Positions 43,150-52,482 are shown, counted from the stretch's first letter. The stretch: 64,000 nucleotides of DNA from Streptomyces rimosus subsp. rimosus (GCF_000720725.1 NZ_JOCQ01000011.1:1-64000), one strand, 5' to 3'. Numbers and translations: made by a program. The notes: generated by a model not told the origin, from the letters alone.

Positions 43150-43983
43150 ATGGCCGCCACCGCACCCGCACGCCGCACACACCGCCCCGCCCACCGTCCC
43201 GCCCGCCCGGACACCACGGCGGACTTCCGCCTGCTGGCCGAACTCCCCGCCGGGGCGCGCCGCACCGGACTGCGCCGCCACGTGATCGCCGCCTGGCTGC
43301 CGATGGCGCACCGCCTGGCCCACCGGCTGCGCGACCGCGGCGAGAACCTCGACGACCTGCGGCAGGTCGCCGCCCTCGGCCTGGTCAAGGCCGTCGACCG
43401 CTTCGACCCCGAACGCGCCGGTGCGTTCGAGACCTTCGCCGTCCCCACCATCACCGGCGAACTGAAAAAGCACTTCCGCGACTGCACCTGGGACGTGCAC
43501 GTGCCGCGCCGCACCCAGGAGCTGCGCAACAAGGTCCGCACGGCCGTGCAGGAGCTGAGCACCACCCTCGACGGCCGCGCGCCGACCGTCGCCCGGCTGG
43601 CCGAGCGCACCCGGCTCGGCGAGGAGGACGTGCTGCTCGGCCTGGACGCCCTGGAGAGCTACCGCTCACTGTCCCTGGACGCGCCGCTCGGCCCGGACGC
43701 GGAGGACGGGAGCAGCCTCAAGGACACCCTGGGCGGCACCGAGAGCGGCTTCGCGCTGGTCGACGAGCGGGAGGCGGTCAAACCTGCGCTGGCCCGGCTG
43801 CCGGAGCGCGAACGCCGCATCCTCTACCTGCGGTTCTTCCAGGACATGACGCAGAGTGCCATCGCGGCCGAGACGGGCCTGTCCCAGATGCACGTGTCGC
43901 GGCTGATCCGCCGGTCGCTCGCCCGGATACGGGCCGAGGTCTCGCCGGCGGCATCCGGCGCAATCCAGCAGATCGGACGTTAG
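43150..43983 (+). CDS. Stress sigma factor, SigB/SigF family
   Basis: The 277-residue protein is a group 3 sigma factor. Region 2 is seen in RGENLDDLRQVAALGLVKAV (about 63-82) and RAGAFETFAVPTITGELKKH; region 3 in VPRRTQELRNKVRTAVQEL; and region 4 in LPERERRILYLRFFQDMTQS followed by SQMHVSRLIRRSL. GGAGGGACC before the ATG at 43150 decides the start. No anti-sigma partner is adjacent, so control is from elsewhere. It precedes a CBS protein and extra respiratory genes, suggesting stress or low-oxygen adaptation. Confidence 0.92.
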   Translation: MAATAPARRTHRPAHRPARPDTTADFRLLAELPAGARRTGLRRHVIAAWLPMAHRLAHRLRDRGENLDDLRQVAALGLVKAVDRFDPERAGAFETFAVPTITGELKKHFRDCTWDVHVPRRTQELRNKVRTAVQELSTTLDGRAPTVARLAERTRLGEEDVLLGLDALESYRSLSLDAPLGPDAEDGSSLKDTLGGTESGFALVDEREAVKPALARLPERERRILYLRFFQDMTQSAIAAETGLSQMHVSRLIRRSLARIRAEVSPAASGAIQQIGR

Positions 43984-44125
43984 GGCGCGCACCAGCCGGG
44001 AACCCGTGTGCCCGGCGGCCGGAGCCCGGGCCTCCGCGGCGCCCACCAGCAGCTCCCGGCTGCGGCCGGCCGACCAGCACGTCTCACATACATCCCCGTA
44101 CGCCGCACGGAGAAAGGCGGAACCC

Positions 44126-44542
44126 ATGCCCACTGCACGCGAGATCATGACCCCCGGAGCCGAGTGCATCGGCGCCGAGGACAGCGTCCTCGACGCGGCC
44201 CGCAAGCTCACCGACCTGGGTGTCGGCGCGGTGCCCATCTGCGGTACGGACGAGAAGCTCAAGGGCGTCCTGACCGACCGCGACATCGTGGTCAAGGTCC
44301 TGGGCCGGGGCAAGGACCCCGCGCAGACCAAGGCCGGCGAACTGGCACAGGGCGAGGCGGTCACCATCGGCGCCGACGACGGCACCGAGGAGATCCTCGC
44401 GACCATGACGCAGCACAAGGTCCGGCGCCTGCCGGTGATCGACGGGCACCGCCTCGTCGGCATGGTCGCGCTGGCCGACGTGGCCCGCTCGCTGCCCGAC
44501 GCCAAGGCCGGGGACCTCCTCGAAGCCCTCTCGACCGACTGA
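44126..44542 (+). CDS. CBS-domain pair protein
   Basis: The 138-residue protein consists only of two CBS repeats: AREIMTPGAECIGAEDS, KGVLTDRDIVVKVLGRG, then TQHKVRRLPVIDGHRLVGMV. Such proteins bind AMP, ATP or NAD-related nucleotides and are induced in stress regulons; mycobacterial hypoxic response protein 1 has this architecture. It lies 142 bp after the sigma gene. AAAGGCGG precedes the ATG. Function beyond nucleotide sensing is not evident. Confidence 0.92.
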   Translation: MPTAREIMTPGAECIGAEDSVLDAARKLTDLGVGAVPICGTDEKLKGVLTDRDIVVKVLGRGKDPAQTKAGELAQGEAVTIGADDGTEEILATMTQHKVRRLPVIDGHRLVGMVALADVARSLPDAKAGDLLEALSTD

Positions 44543-44559
44543 GGGCGCCGCTCGCGCCC
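44543..44559 (+). terminator. Putative terminator after the CBS gene
   Basis: GGGCGC and GCGCCC form a 6-bp stem around a 5-base loop immediately after the TGA. It is short, but the position fits. Confidence 0.4.
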
Positions 44560-44719
44560 GCCCGCCGTCCCCGGGCCACGCGGACCGTAGGCACGATGGT
44601 GTACGCGGCGCGAGCGCACGTCCGTAAATCACCGTGAACTCCGGTTCGAACACGGGTCCGGTTATGGCGCCGCTCCCGTCGTACGGGTATACACGGGCCC
44701 AGACGACGGGAGGCACACC

Positions 44720-45202
44720 ATGACCATCGACGGTTTCACGACCTGCCTGTGGTTCGACGGCCAGGCCGAGGAAGCGGCGCACCACTACCTCTCCATCTTC
44801 AAGAACTCCCGGCTCGGGGACATCGGCCGCTACAACGAGGCCGGACCGGGGACGCCCGGCGAGGTGATGGTGGTCGAGTTCGTCCTCAACGGCCAGAAGT
44901 TCATGGGGCTCAACGGCGGCCCGGAGTTCAGGTTCAACGAGGCCGTGTCGTTCCAGGTCCGCTGTGCGGACCAGGAGGAAGTGGACTACTACTGGGAACG
45001 GCTCACCGACGGCGGTGAGGAGGGGCCCTGCGGCTGGCTCAAGGACAAGTACGGCGTGTCCTGGCAGGTGTTCCCCGCCGAACTCCTCACCTTGGTCGGC
45101 GACTCCGACCCGGCGAAGGCGAAGCGGGCCACCGAGGCGATGTTCCGCATGAAGAAGATCGACCTCGCGGCCGTGCGCAGGGCGCACGCCGGGGAGGAAT
45201 AG
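44720..45202 (+). CDS. VOC/PhnB-like family protein
   Basis: This 160-residue protein belongs to the PhnB-like branch of the vicinal oxygen chelate fold, often annotated as 3-demethylubiquinone-9 3-methyltransferase-like. FTTCLWFDGQAEEAAHHYLS (about 6-25), FMGLNGGPEFRFNEAVSF and WLKDKYGVSWQVFP are the conserved strands. Actinomycetes do not make ubiquinone, so the old name is misleading; the true substrate is unknown. A strong hairpin follows 51 bp after the stop, so it is monocistronic. Confidence 0.9.
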   Translation: MTIDGFTTCLWFDGQAEEAAHHYLSIFKNSRLGDIGRYNEAGPGTPGEVMVVEFVLNGQKFMGLNGGPEFRFNEAVSFQVRCADQEEVDYYWERLTDGGEEGPCGWLKDKYGVSWQVFPAELLTLVGDSDPAKAKRATEAMFRMKKIDLAAVRRAHAGEE

Positions 45203-45253
45203 GCCCCTGGCCGGGCCCGCGGCGGGTCCGTACGGGGCTGCCGTACGAAGACC

Positions 45254-45305
45254 CGTACGGCGGGGCACGGGGGGACGGAGCGGCCCGCCCGTGCCCCGCC
45301 GTACG
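45254..45305 (+). terminator. Very strong hairpin terminator (18-bp stem)
   Basis: CGTACGGCGGGGCACGGG at 45254-45271 pairs perfectly with 45288-45305 across a 16-base loop. It is 51 bp past the VOC gene stop and upstream of the DUF6479 gene, so it insulates the two. No T-tract follows. Confidence 0.75.
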
Positions 45306-45383
45306 CCCGCCGTAAGCCCCGGCCGCCCACCCGATTGGCGGCCCCGGTGATGACGAACCGGACACATCGGGTAGTCAGCTCCC

Positions 45384-45758
45384 ATGTTCCTCGCTGCGCC
45401 CCCGACGGCCGCGCCCCGGCCGGTCGAACCGCCGACCGCCGCCTCCCACCTGGCCATCGGCATCGGCCCCCTCATCGCGGGCATCGTCATCGTGCTCCTG
45501 CTGATCGGCGCCGTGGTGTACGGCTACCGGCGCCGCGCGCGCAACCAGGACCGCCCGCCGCGCGCCCACGCGCGGCCCCGCGGCACGGCCGCCCGCAACG
45601 GCACCTCGGCGCGGGACACCGACGGGGTGTCCCGGGACAGCCACGACGGGACGCCGAACGGGGTCCGGGACATGGGCGAGTACGGGACGCGCCCGGGGAA
45701 CTCCGGCGAACCGCCGCCGTGGGACGAGGGAAAAAGCGGCTCGTTCGGCAACGGCTGA
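45384..45758 (+). CDS. DUF6479 family membrane protein
   Basis: The 124-residue protein has one transmembrane helix (about 24-48, with GIGPLIAGIVIVLLLIGAVV) followed by a basic YRRRARNQD segment and a long disordered Pro/Arg/Asp/Gly-rich tail. This matches DUF6479, a short single-pass family of Streptomyces without known function. It ends 9 bp before the qcrB-like gene, so the two are probably co-transcribed. Confidence 0.85.
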   Translation: MFLAAPPTAAPRPVEPPTAASHLAIGIGPLIAGIVIVLLLIGAVVYGYRRRARNQDRPPRAHARPRGTAARNGTSARDTDGVSRDSHDGTPNGVRDMGEYGTRPGNSGEPPPWDEGKSGSFGNG

Positions 45759-45767
45759 GGCACGCCG

Positions 45768-47408
45768 ATGGCGTTCCGCAGGCGTACGGCACCGGCGCGG
45801 GGCCGGGCCGGGCAGCTCGCGCGCACCGGCTTCGAAGCGCTCGACCGGCGGCTGCCGATGGCCGAAGGGGGCAAGGCGCTGCTGCGCAAGGCCTTCCCCG
45901 ACCACTGGTCGTTCCTGCTCGGCGAACTCGCGCTCTACGCCTTCCTCGTGCTCGTCCTCACCGGCACCTACCTGACCCTGTTCTTCGACCCGGTGACCGC
46001 GCAGACCGTCTACCACGGACGGCACACCCCGCTGTCCGGCCTGCCGATGTCCCACGCCTACGCCTCGACCCTGCACATCAGCTTCGACATCCGCGGCGGG
46101 CTGCTGATCCGGCAGATCCACCACTGGGCGGCCCTGGTCTTCATCGCCGCCATCTGCGTCCACCTGCTCCGCATCTTCTTCACCGGCGCGTTCCGCAAAC
46201 CACGGGAAGTCAACTGGATCATCGGCGTGACGCTCTTCGTGCTGGGGACGCTGGAAGGGTTCGCCGGTTATTCGCTGCCCGACGATTCGCTGTCCGGGAC
46301 GGGCCTGCGCACCGCGAACACCATCGTGATGTCGATCCCCGTCGCCGGCACGTACCTGAGCTTCTTCCTGTGGGGCGGCGAATTCCCCGGCACGGACCTC
46401 ATCAACCGCCTGTACGGGCTGCACATCCTGCTCGTCCCGGGCATCCTCGTCGCGCTGATCACGGTGCATCTGATCCTCGTGGTGCATCTCAAACACACCC
46501 AGTGGAACGAGCGCGGCCGGACCAACCGCAATGTCGTCGGCCGGCCGATGTACCCGCACTTCACCGCGAAATCCGCCGGCCTGTTCTTCATGACCGCCGG
46601 TGTGCTGACACTGATCGGCGCGCTGGCCCAGATCAATCCCGTATGGGAATACGGGCCGTACCGGTCGGACCAGGTCGCCACCGACGCGCAGCCCGACTGG
46701 TACGTCGGATTCCTGGAAGGCGCCCTGCGCCTCATGCCGCCGTGGGAAACCGACCTCTGGGGCCACACCGTCCTGTGGAGCGTCCTGATTCCGGCGGTGA
46801 TCCTGCCCGGGCTGTTCTTCCTCGCCCTGTACCTCTATCCCTTCTGCGAGAAATGGGTGACGCGGGACGGCATCGAACACCACCTGTGCGACCGGCCGCG
46901 GAACCGGCCCACCCGTACCGGACTGGGCGTCGCCGGAATCGTCTTCTACGCCGTGCTCCTCGCCGCCGGCGGCAACGATGTGACCGCCCTCGGTTTCGGC
47001 GTCTCGGTGAATGCCTTGACCTGGTTCTTCCGCGTTGCCGTGGTGGTGGGGCCGGTGCTCGCGTTCCTGCTCACCGAGCGGATCTGCCTCGCCCTGCAGA
47101 GCGAGGACCGCGAGGCGCTGCTGGCGGGGGAGGAGACGGGTGAGGTGACGCAGGACCCGAGCGGCGGGCTCGACGAGGGGCGGCGCGGCCTCTCCGCCGA
47201 CCGCCGCCACCGGCTGCTCGTCCGCGACGTGCCCGAGCCGCTGCGGCCTCCCGAGGGCGGCCCGGCGCGCCTGGCCCGTCGGCAGCGGGTGCGCCTGGCG
47301 CTGAGCAACTGGTACTACCGCGACCGGGTCGACCTGCCGGTCACCCCCGAGCAGCGGGCCCGCATCGCCGAGCGTACGGCCGGTCCGGAGCACGAACCGG
47401 ACGGCTGA
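45768..47408 (+). CDS. qcrB: Cytochrome bc1 complex cytochrome b subunit (QcrB paralogue)
   Basis: The 546-residue membrane protein is the actinobacterial cytochrome b subunit of the menaquinol-cytochrome c reductase. Heme and quinol segments include MSHAYASTLHISFDIRGGLL, IHHWAALVFIAAICVHLLRI and LHILLVPGILVALITVHLIL, giving two pairs of heme histidines. The C-terminal extension with ALSNWYYRDRVDLPVTPEQR is typical for Streptomyces QcrB. No qcrA or qcrC is next to it, so it is a second copy that must borrow partners from the main qcrCAB operon or act differently. It converges with the ctaD-ctaF pair. Confidence 0.9.
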   Translation: MAFRRRTAPARGRAGQLARTGFEALDRRLPMAEGGKALLRKAFPDHWSFLLGELALYAFLVLVLTGTYLTLFFDPVTAQTVYHGRHTPLSGLPMSHAYASTLHISFDIRGGLLIRQIHHWAALVFIAAICVHLLRIFFTGAFRKPREVNWIIGVTLFVLGTLEGFAGYSLPDDSLSGTGLRTANTIVMSIPVAGTYLSFFLWGGEFPGTDLINRLYGLHILLVPGILVALITVHLILVVHLKHTQWNERGRTNRNVVGRPMYPHFTAKSAGLFFMTAGVLTLIGALAQINPVWEYGPYRSDQVATDAQPDWYVGFLEGALRLMPPWETDLWGHTVLWSVLIPAVILPGLFFLALYLYPFCEKWVTRDGIEHHLCDRPRNRPTRTGLGVAGIVFYAVLLAAGGNDVTALGFGVSVNALTWFFRVAVVVGPVLAFLLTERICLALQSEDREALLAGEETGEVTQDPSGGLDEGRRGLSADRRHRLLVRDVPEPLRPPEGGPARLARRQRVRLALSNWYYRDRVDLPVTPEQRARIAERTAGPEHEPDG

Positions 47409-47456
47409 CCCCTGGCCGTACGGATGCGCCTTGCTCATACGGCTGACCCCAGCCCG

Positions 47457-47473
47457 TACGGAAGAATTCCGTA
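47457..47473. terminator. Small hairpin between convergent respiratory genes
   Basis: TACGGAA and TTCCGTA form a perfect 7-bp stem with loop GAA in the 80-bp gap between the convergent qcrB-like and ctaF-like genes. It could end transcription both ways. Confidence 0.4.
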
Positions 47474-47488
47474 TCGCACCGGGATTCT

Positions 47489-47875
47489 TCAGGCATGCCC
47501 GGAGAATTCCAGCACCATGCCGGTGACGCCCGCGATCAGCAGACCGGCGCCGATGACGAACAGCCACAGGCCGAAGACGACGCCCAGCGCGGTCAGCGCC
47601 ACCGCCAGACCGGTCAGCGGGGGATAGGCGCTGCGCGGCGGGAAGAATCCGAGGCCGCCGAAACGCTCGCGTACCTCGGCCTCCTTGTGGTCCTCCGGCC
47701 GCTTCCCCCGTTTGCGGTGATTGAGCGCGCAGAAGCCGCTCACGAGCGAGGACATCAGGAAGGAGACGGCCAGCGCCGCGGTACCCGCGGGTTCTTCCGA
47801 CCAGAAGGCGTAGCCGAGGCCCGCCACGAAGAAGAAGGCCGCCACTCCGGCGAAGAGAAAAGCCTCGGTCTTCAC
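47489..47875 (-). CDS. ctaF: Cytochrome c oxidase subunit 4 (CtaF)
   Basis: This 128-residue protein is the small actinobacterial cytochrome c oxidase subunit IV. It has two N-terminal transmembrane helices (EAFLFAGVAAFFFVAGLGYA and the following LAVSFLMSSLVSGF), the middle ERFGGLGFFPPRSAYPPLTG, and two more helices. The GTG start overlaps the ctaD stop as GTGA. It pairs with the ctaD paralogue here; no ctaC is present. Confidence 0.9.
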   Translation of the reverse strand: MKTEAFLFAGVAAFFFVAGLGYAFWSEEPAGTAALAVSFLMSSLVSGFCALNHRKRGKRPEDHKEAEVRERFGGLGFFPPRSAYPPLTGLAVALTALGVVFGLWLFVIGAGLLIAGVTGMVLEFSGHA

Positions 47876-49581
47876 ATGTGCCGCTCTCTGTGCGGATCGG
47901 GCGTCGGTTCGGCACTGCCGCGCTGCGGAGCGGGCAGCCGCAGCGCTTCGGGATGGTGCAGGTCAAAAGCGGGGGAGTCGGACCGCACGCGGGGCAGCGT
48001 GTGGAAATTGTGCCGGGGCGGCGGGCAGGACGTCGCCCACTCCAGCGACCTGCCATGGCCCCACGGATCGTCCACCGTCACCTTCGGTGCGTAACGCGCG
48101 GTACGCCACACGTTGTACAGGAAAGGCAGCGTGGAAAGCCCCAGCAGGAACGCGCCCACCGAGGACAGCGAGTTCAGTACGGTGAACCCGTCGGCCGCCA
48201 GGTAGTCCGCGTAACGCCGGGGCATTCCGCTGGAGCCGAGCCAGTGCTGCACGAGGAACGTCAGCTGGAAGCCGGTGAAGAGCGTCCAGAAGTGGATCCT
48301 CCCCAGCCGTTCGTCGAGCAGGCGCCCGGTGAGCTTCGGCCACCAGAAGTAGAAGCCGCCGAACATCGCGAAGACCACCGTGCCGAAGAGGACGTAGTGC
48401 AGGTGCGCGACGATGAAATACGAGTCGGTGACGTGGAAGTCCAGCGGCGGCGACGCGATCAGCACCCCGCTCAGCCCGCCGAGCAGAAAGGTGACCAGGA
48501 ACCCGCCGGCCCACAGCATCGGCGTCTCGAACGACACGCTGCCGCGCCACATGGTGCCGATCCAGTTGAAGAACTTCACCCCGGTCGGCGCCGCGATCAG
48601 GAAGGACATCAGGGAGAAGAACGGCAGCAGTACCGCGCCGGTGGCGAACATGTGGTGCGCCCACACGGTCGCCGAGAGCATGGTGATGGCGATGGTCGCG
48701 CCCACCATGCCGATGTACCCGAACACCGGCTTGCGGCTGAACACCGGAATGATCTCCGTGATCACGCCGAAGAACGGCAGGGCGACGATATAGACCTCCG
48801 GATGCCCGAAGAACCAGAACAGGTGCTGCCACAGAACCGCCCCGCCGTTCGCCGGATCGTAGACGTGCGCGCCGAACGTGCGGTCCGCCTCCAGGGCGAG
48901 CAGCGCGGCGGTCAGCACCGGGAACGCCAGCAGCGCCAGGAACGAGGTGAACAGCACGTTCCAGGTGAAGATCGGCATCCGGAACATGGTCATGCCCGGG
49001 GCGCGCAGACACATGATGGTGGCGATGAAATTGACCGCGCCCAGGGTGGTGCTCAGGCCCGACACGACGAGCCCCATGGTCCACAGATCACCGCCGGTGC
49101 CCGGCGTACGCAGCGCGCTGTTCAGCGGCGCGTAGGCGAACCAGCCGAACGACGCGGCGCCCTGCGGGGTGAGGAAGCCCGACACCACGATCAGGCCGCC
49201 GAACAGGAACAGCCAGTACGTCAGGGCGTTCAGCCGGGGGAAGGCCACGTCGGGGGCGCCGATCTGCACCGGCATGACCGCGTTCGAGAACCCGGCGAAC
49301 ATGGGCGTCGCGAACAGCAGCATCATGATCGTGCCGTGGATGGTGAACAGCTGGTTGTACTGCTCGGCGCTGACGATCTGCAGGCCCGGCCGGGCCAGTT
49401 CGGCGCGCATCACCATCGCCAGCGCGCCCGCGAACAGGAAGAAGCCGAACGCGGTGACGAGATAGAGGTTCCCGATCACCTTGTGGTCGGTGGTGGTCAG
49501 CCAGCGGCGTACCGCCCGGCCCACCGTGTTGCGGGGCGCCGCGGCGGCCTCCGTACGCATGACCTGCTCGACCTGGACCAC
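47872..49581 (-). CDS. ctaD: Cytochrome c oxidase subunit I (CtaD paralogue)
   Basis: The 569-residue protein is the heme-copper oxidase catalytic subunit of the aa3 type, reducing O2 and pumping protons. FTIHGTIMMLLFATPMFAG holds a heme a ligand, FWFFGHPEVYIVALP the CuB His-Tyr pair, TVWAHHMFATG the other CuB histidines and IVAHLHYVLFGTVVF the heme ligands. GGAGG six bases ahead of the GTG at 49581 decides the start. As a second copy without ctaC or ctaE it likely exchanges for the main CtaD under particular conditions. Confidence 0.92.
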   Translation of the reverse strand: MVQVEQVMRTEAAAAPRNTVGRAVRRWLTTTDHKVIGNLYLVTAFGFFLFAGALAMVMRAELARPGLQIVSAEQYNQLFTIHGTIMMLLFATPMFAGFSNAVMPVQIGAPDVAFPRLNALTYWLFLFGGLIVVSGFLTPQGAASFGWFAYAPLNSALRTPGTGGDLWTMGLVVSGLSTTLGAVNFIATIMCLRAPGMTMFRMPIFTWNVLFTSFLALLAFPVLTAALLALEADRTFGAHVYDPANGGAVLWQHLFWFFGHPEVYIVALPFFGVITEIIPVFSRKPVFGYIGMVGATIAITMLSATVWAHHMFATGAVLLPFFSLMSFLIAAPTGVKFFNWIGTMWRGSVSFETPMLWAGGFLVTFLLGGLSGVLIASPPLDFHVTDSYFIVAHLHYVLFGTVVFAMFGGFYFWWPKLTGRLLDERLGRIHFWTLFTGFQLTFLVQHWLGSSGMPRRYADYLAADGFTVLNSLSSVGAFLLGLSTLPFLYNVWRTARYAPKVTVDDPWGHGRSLEWATSCPPPRHNFHTLPRVRSDSPAFDLHHPEALRLPAPQRGSAEPTPDPHRERHM

Positions 49582-49836
49582 CAGCAACCTCCGCCCGGCC
49601 CGCGCCGGAACCGGCACGGGGACGCCGACACGTACCGCGACGCACGCGCGCGCCGGGCCGGCGCGCGACCGCCGCCCGGCACCTGGGACAGCCTGGCATC
49701 AGCGCGGCCGGATTCGCGGTGCCCCACGGGGCGGGGCGGCCCGCCGCCACCCGGAAGGGTGCACCGGCGCCCCCGGAGAGGCACCGGTACGACGGCGGGA
49801 CGCCCCGACGCATCGGGCCGGGCGCTCGTGCCCGGC

Positions 49837-50133
49837 TCAGGCCCGCCGCGTCCTCTCGGCAGCCGCCGGGCCACGGCGCAGGGAGAGCAGCCGGAGCAGG
49901 AGTCCGGCCGGGCGTGTGGCGGTCGGTACCTGCTCCGGGGCGGGGACGGGTGCCTTGGCCGGGGCGGCTCCGGGGGCGGGAGCCTTGTCCCCGGCGAGCG
50001 CGGGCTCGGGCTCGGGCTCGGCCTTGGCGGTGGTCGCGGGGCGGCCGGGCCCGGGGGCCGGTCCGGAGTCGTCCGCGTCGTACGTGAGGGCGCGCAGGTA
50101 ACCTTCCAGCGCGCGTTGGGGATCGATGGGCAT
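49837..50133 (-). CDS. Small Ala/Pro/Glu-rich hypothetical protein
   Basis: This 98-residue protein has a short ordered start, MPIDPQRALEGYLRALTYDA, followed by a low-complexity Pro/Ala/Glu/Lys stretch and a basic, leucine-rich end (GLLLRLLSLRRGPAA). AGGAGAGG precedes the ATG at a good distance, which supports it as a real gene. I do not recognise the family. It lies 255 bp upstream of ctaD on the same strand. Confidence 0.6.
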   Translation of the reverse strand: MPIDPQRALEGYLRALTYDADDSGPAPGPGRPATTAKAEPEPEPALAGDKAPAPGAAPAKAPVPAPEQVPTATRPAGLLLRLLSLRRGPAAAERTRRA

Positions 50134-50270
50134 GACGCACCTCTCCTGCTGGTCGCTGCTGCGGTGTGCGGGAGCGTTCGCGCCTCTCCGGAGCGCGGCG
50201 TCAGGAAACGCCGCGTCGGCCGGATCCGTACGGACCGGCGGCTTCGGAGCATGGCGGGAACGTGGCGCGG

Positions 50271-50651
50271 TCAGCAGCGCAGCACGGTGTGGTGCGCGCG
50301 GGCATTGGCGTCGTTGCGCACGCCCGGACGCGGCTCGGCCCGGCGGGCGAGGAGGCCGGTACGCCCGGGGCGGTGCGGCAGCGACGGGGTGAGAACCTGC
50401 GCCGTGGGGGAGCGGTCCGTACGTGCGGCCCTGGCTGCCCGGGGGCCGGCCGCCTGCGGAACGCTGTCGTCGGCGGCGAGTTCGGCCGACGCGGCGGTGA
50501 CCTCGGACTGCCCCGAAGGTGGTTCGAAGGCCGCGGGCGCCGCACCGCACAGCACGATCAGCACGGCGACCAGCATCAGGACGCCGGCCCGCACCCGGGA
50601 CCGGCGCCTTGGGCGTCCCCCGTGGTCCAAGCGGCGTCCCCCATGACTCAT
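50271..50651 (-). CDS. Predicted exported small protein
   Basis: The 126-residue protein starts with a basic stretch (RRLDHGGRPRRRSRVRAG), then one hydrophobic helix, VLMLVAVLIVLCGAAPAAF (about 28-46), that may be a signal peptide or anchor. The remainder is Ala/Arg-rich and ends HHTVLRC, a C-terminal style I associate with small Streptomyces exported proteins. Function is unknown. Confidence 0.6.
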   Translation of the reverse strand: MSHGGRRLDHGGRPRRRSRVRAGVLMLVAVLIVLCGAAPAAFEPPSGQSEVTAASAELAADDSVPQAAGPRAARAARTDRSPTAQVLTPSLPHRPGRTGLLARRAEPRPGVRNDANARAHHTVLRC

Positions 50652-50986
50652 GCGCAAAGAGTAGCCATTCGATTACTGTGTGCGCATGTCGTCGAACGGG
50701 TGAGTTTCCAACGCCTGCGCGCCGCGTCAGGGCCTTCCGGGGTCCGGAGGGCGTGCCCGTTCCCTCGCCGCTCCGGGGGTGCGCCCACCACCGGCACCGG
50801 ACACATCCTCCGATAGGAGTGAGGTGTGGCCCCGCGGGTGTCGGTGACATGCGCCCGGGGGAAAAGATCCAGGCGTCGGCCCGCGCGCGTCGCGCTGCGC
50901 ACAGGGCCCGGCGGCAGCAGGTTCACGCCCGGCCCCGACGCCGAGGAGCCGCCGGGTCTCCCCGCCTCGCCACGTCCGGAGGAACC
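50652..50986. other. Intergenic region upstream of the P450 gene
   Basis: This 335-bp gap lies between the divergent exported-protein and P450 genes. No further gene or clear promoter is visible; the GGAGG at 50979 is the P450 ribosome site. Confidence 0.4.
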
Positions 50987-52381
50987 GTGCCCGTGCAGAC
51001 CGTCCCGCTCCGCCCCGTACCCGGCCCGCGCGGCCTGCCGTGGCTCGGAAACCTGCCCGCCTTCGGCAAGGACCCGCTGGCGTTCCTGACCCGGCTGCGG
51101 GACGAGTTCGGCGACGCCGTGACCTGGTCCCTGGGCCCGCGGCGCAGCCTGTTCCTCTCCCACCCGCAGCACATCGCCGATTTCCTCGGGTTCCGGGACG
51201 GCGCCTGCGACGTCCTGCGCATCGGCTGGGCCCTGCCGCGACTCGTCGGCAACAGCATCCTGCTCGCCGCGGGGCCCGAGTGGCGCCGCAAGCGCGGCAT
51301 GGTCCAGCCGGCCGTCCGCCCGCGCCAGGTCCGCCGCTTCGCCCGGGTCATGGTCGACAGCGCCCTCGGGGCGGCCGACGGCTGGCGCGACGGTGACCGC
51401 TTCGACCTGCTGCGGGAGATGACGCTGATCACCCAGCGCGTCGTGCTCCGTACGCTGTTCGGCAACGATCTCGGGGACCGGACCCGCGCCGTCGGCGCGG
51501 CGATGGCGACGGCCGAAAACGCGATCGCCACCGAGATCCGGGGCCTCCCTCTCTTCCTCCCGGACTGGGTGCCCCTGCCCTACCGCCGGCGTCATCTCGG
51601 CGCCGTCGCCACCATCGACGCCGAGATGCGGCGGCTCATCGACGCGCGGCGGGCCGGAGCGGACGCCGGGGGCGGCGCCGGCGCGGACGACGGGTCCGGC
51701 CGCGACGGCGACCTGCTGACCCGGCTGCTCGCGGCGCGGGACGAGGAGGGCCGCCCGCTGTCCGCCGAAGAGGTCCGCGACGAGGCGGTGACGCTCTGGG
51801 CGGCCGGACACGAGACGACCTCCACCGCGTTGACGTGGACCTGGTACCTGCTGTCCCGGTCACCCGAGGCGCGGGCCCGGCTGGACGAAGAGCTCGACCG
51901 CGTCCTGGGCGGCCGTCCGCCCACCGCCGAGGACTACGAACAACTGGTCTGGACCCGGCAGATCGTCAAGGAGAGCCTGCGGTTGTATCCGCCGGTCTGG
52001 CTCGTCCCCGCCGTGGTGACCAAGGAGGGTGTCGCCCTGGGCGGCCACGCCATTCCCGTCGGTACGACGGTGTGGTGCAGCCAGTGGACGGCCCACCGTG
52101 ACCCGCGCTGGTTCCCCGACCCCACGGCGTTCCGCCCCGAACGCTGGGACGCCGACGCTCCCGATGTCATCCCCGAACACGCCTGGTTCCCGTTCGGCGG
52201 CGGCACTCGCGCCTGTATCGGCGCCCGGTTCGCCCAGGTGGAGGCGGTTCTGCTCATCGCCTCCGTGGCGCAGCGCTTTCACCTGGACGTCACACCGAAG
52301 GAAGCGCCCCACCGGATGGGCCTGGTCATCCAGCCGGCCGTGCCGCTCATCGCCACGCTGCGCGCTCGGCCGCGTCCGTAA
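50987..52381 (+). CDS. Cytochrome P450
   Basis: This 464-residue P450 has all core motifs: oxygen-binding I helix WAAGHETTSTAL (about 268-279), the ExxR motif in VKESLRLYPPVW, and the heme loop FPFGGGTRACIGARFA with the axial Cys at about residue 410. The N-terminal VPGPRGLPWLGNLPAFGKDP is proline-rich without a membrane anchor. It resembles long-chain or terpene-oxidising bacterial P450s rather than short macrolide ones, but the substrate is not evident. GGAGG four bases before the GTG at 50987 decides the start. The ferredoxin reductase at 54830 could supply electrons. Confidence 0.93.
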   Translation: MPVQTVPLRPVPGPRGLPWLGNLPAFGKDPLAFLTRLRDEFGDAVTWSLGPRRSLFLSHPQHIADFLGFRDGACDVLRIGWALPRLVGNSILLAAGPEWRRKRGMVQPAVRPRQVRRFARVMVDSALGAADGWRDGDRFDLLREMTLITQRVVLRTLFGNDLGDRTRAVGAAMATAENAIATEIRGLPLFLPDWVPLPYRRRHLGAVATIDAEMRRLIDARRAGADAGGGAGADDGSGRDGDLLTRLLAARDEEGRPLSAEEVRDEAVTLWAAGHETTSTALTWTWYLLSRSPEARARLDEELDRVLGGRPPTAEDYEQLVWTRQIVKESLRLYPPVWLVPAVVTKEGVALGGHAIPVGTTVWCSQWTAHRDPRWFPDPTAFRPERWDADAPDVIPEHAWFPFGGGTRACIGARFAQVEAVLLIASVAQRFHLDVTPKEAPHRMGLVIQPAVPLIATLRARPRP

Positions 52382-52482
52382 TGGCGTGACCGGGGGCGGG
52401 CGAAGCGGACCGGGGGCGTCCGGGGTTGCACAGGCTCGTCCGGGGCCGTCCGGCAAGGCAATCAGCCTTCCGCCCGGACCCA

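Noticed and set aside
44720..45202. Ubiquinone methyltransferase name for the VOC protein
   Set aside because: The fold is VOC/PhnB-like and actinomycetes use menaquinone; the methyltransferase label is historical.
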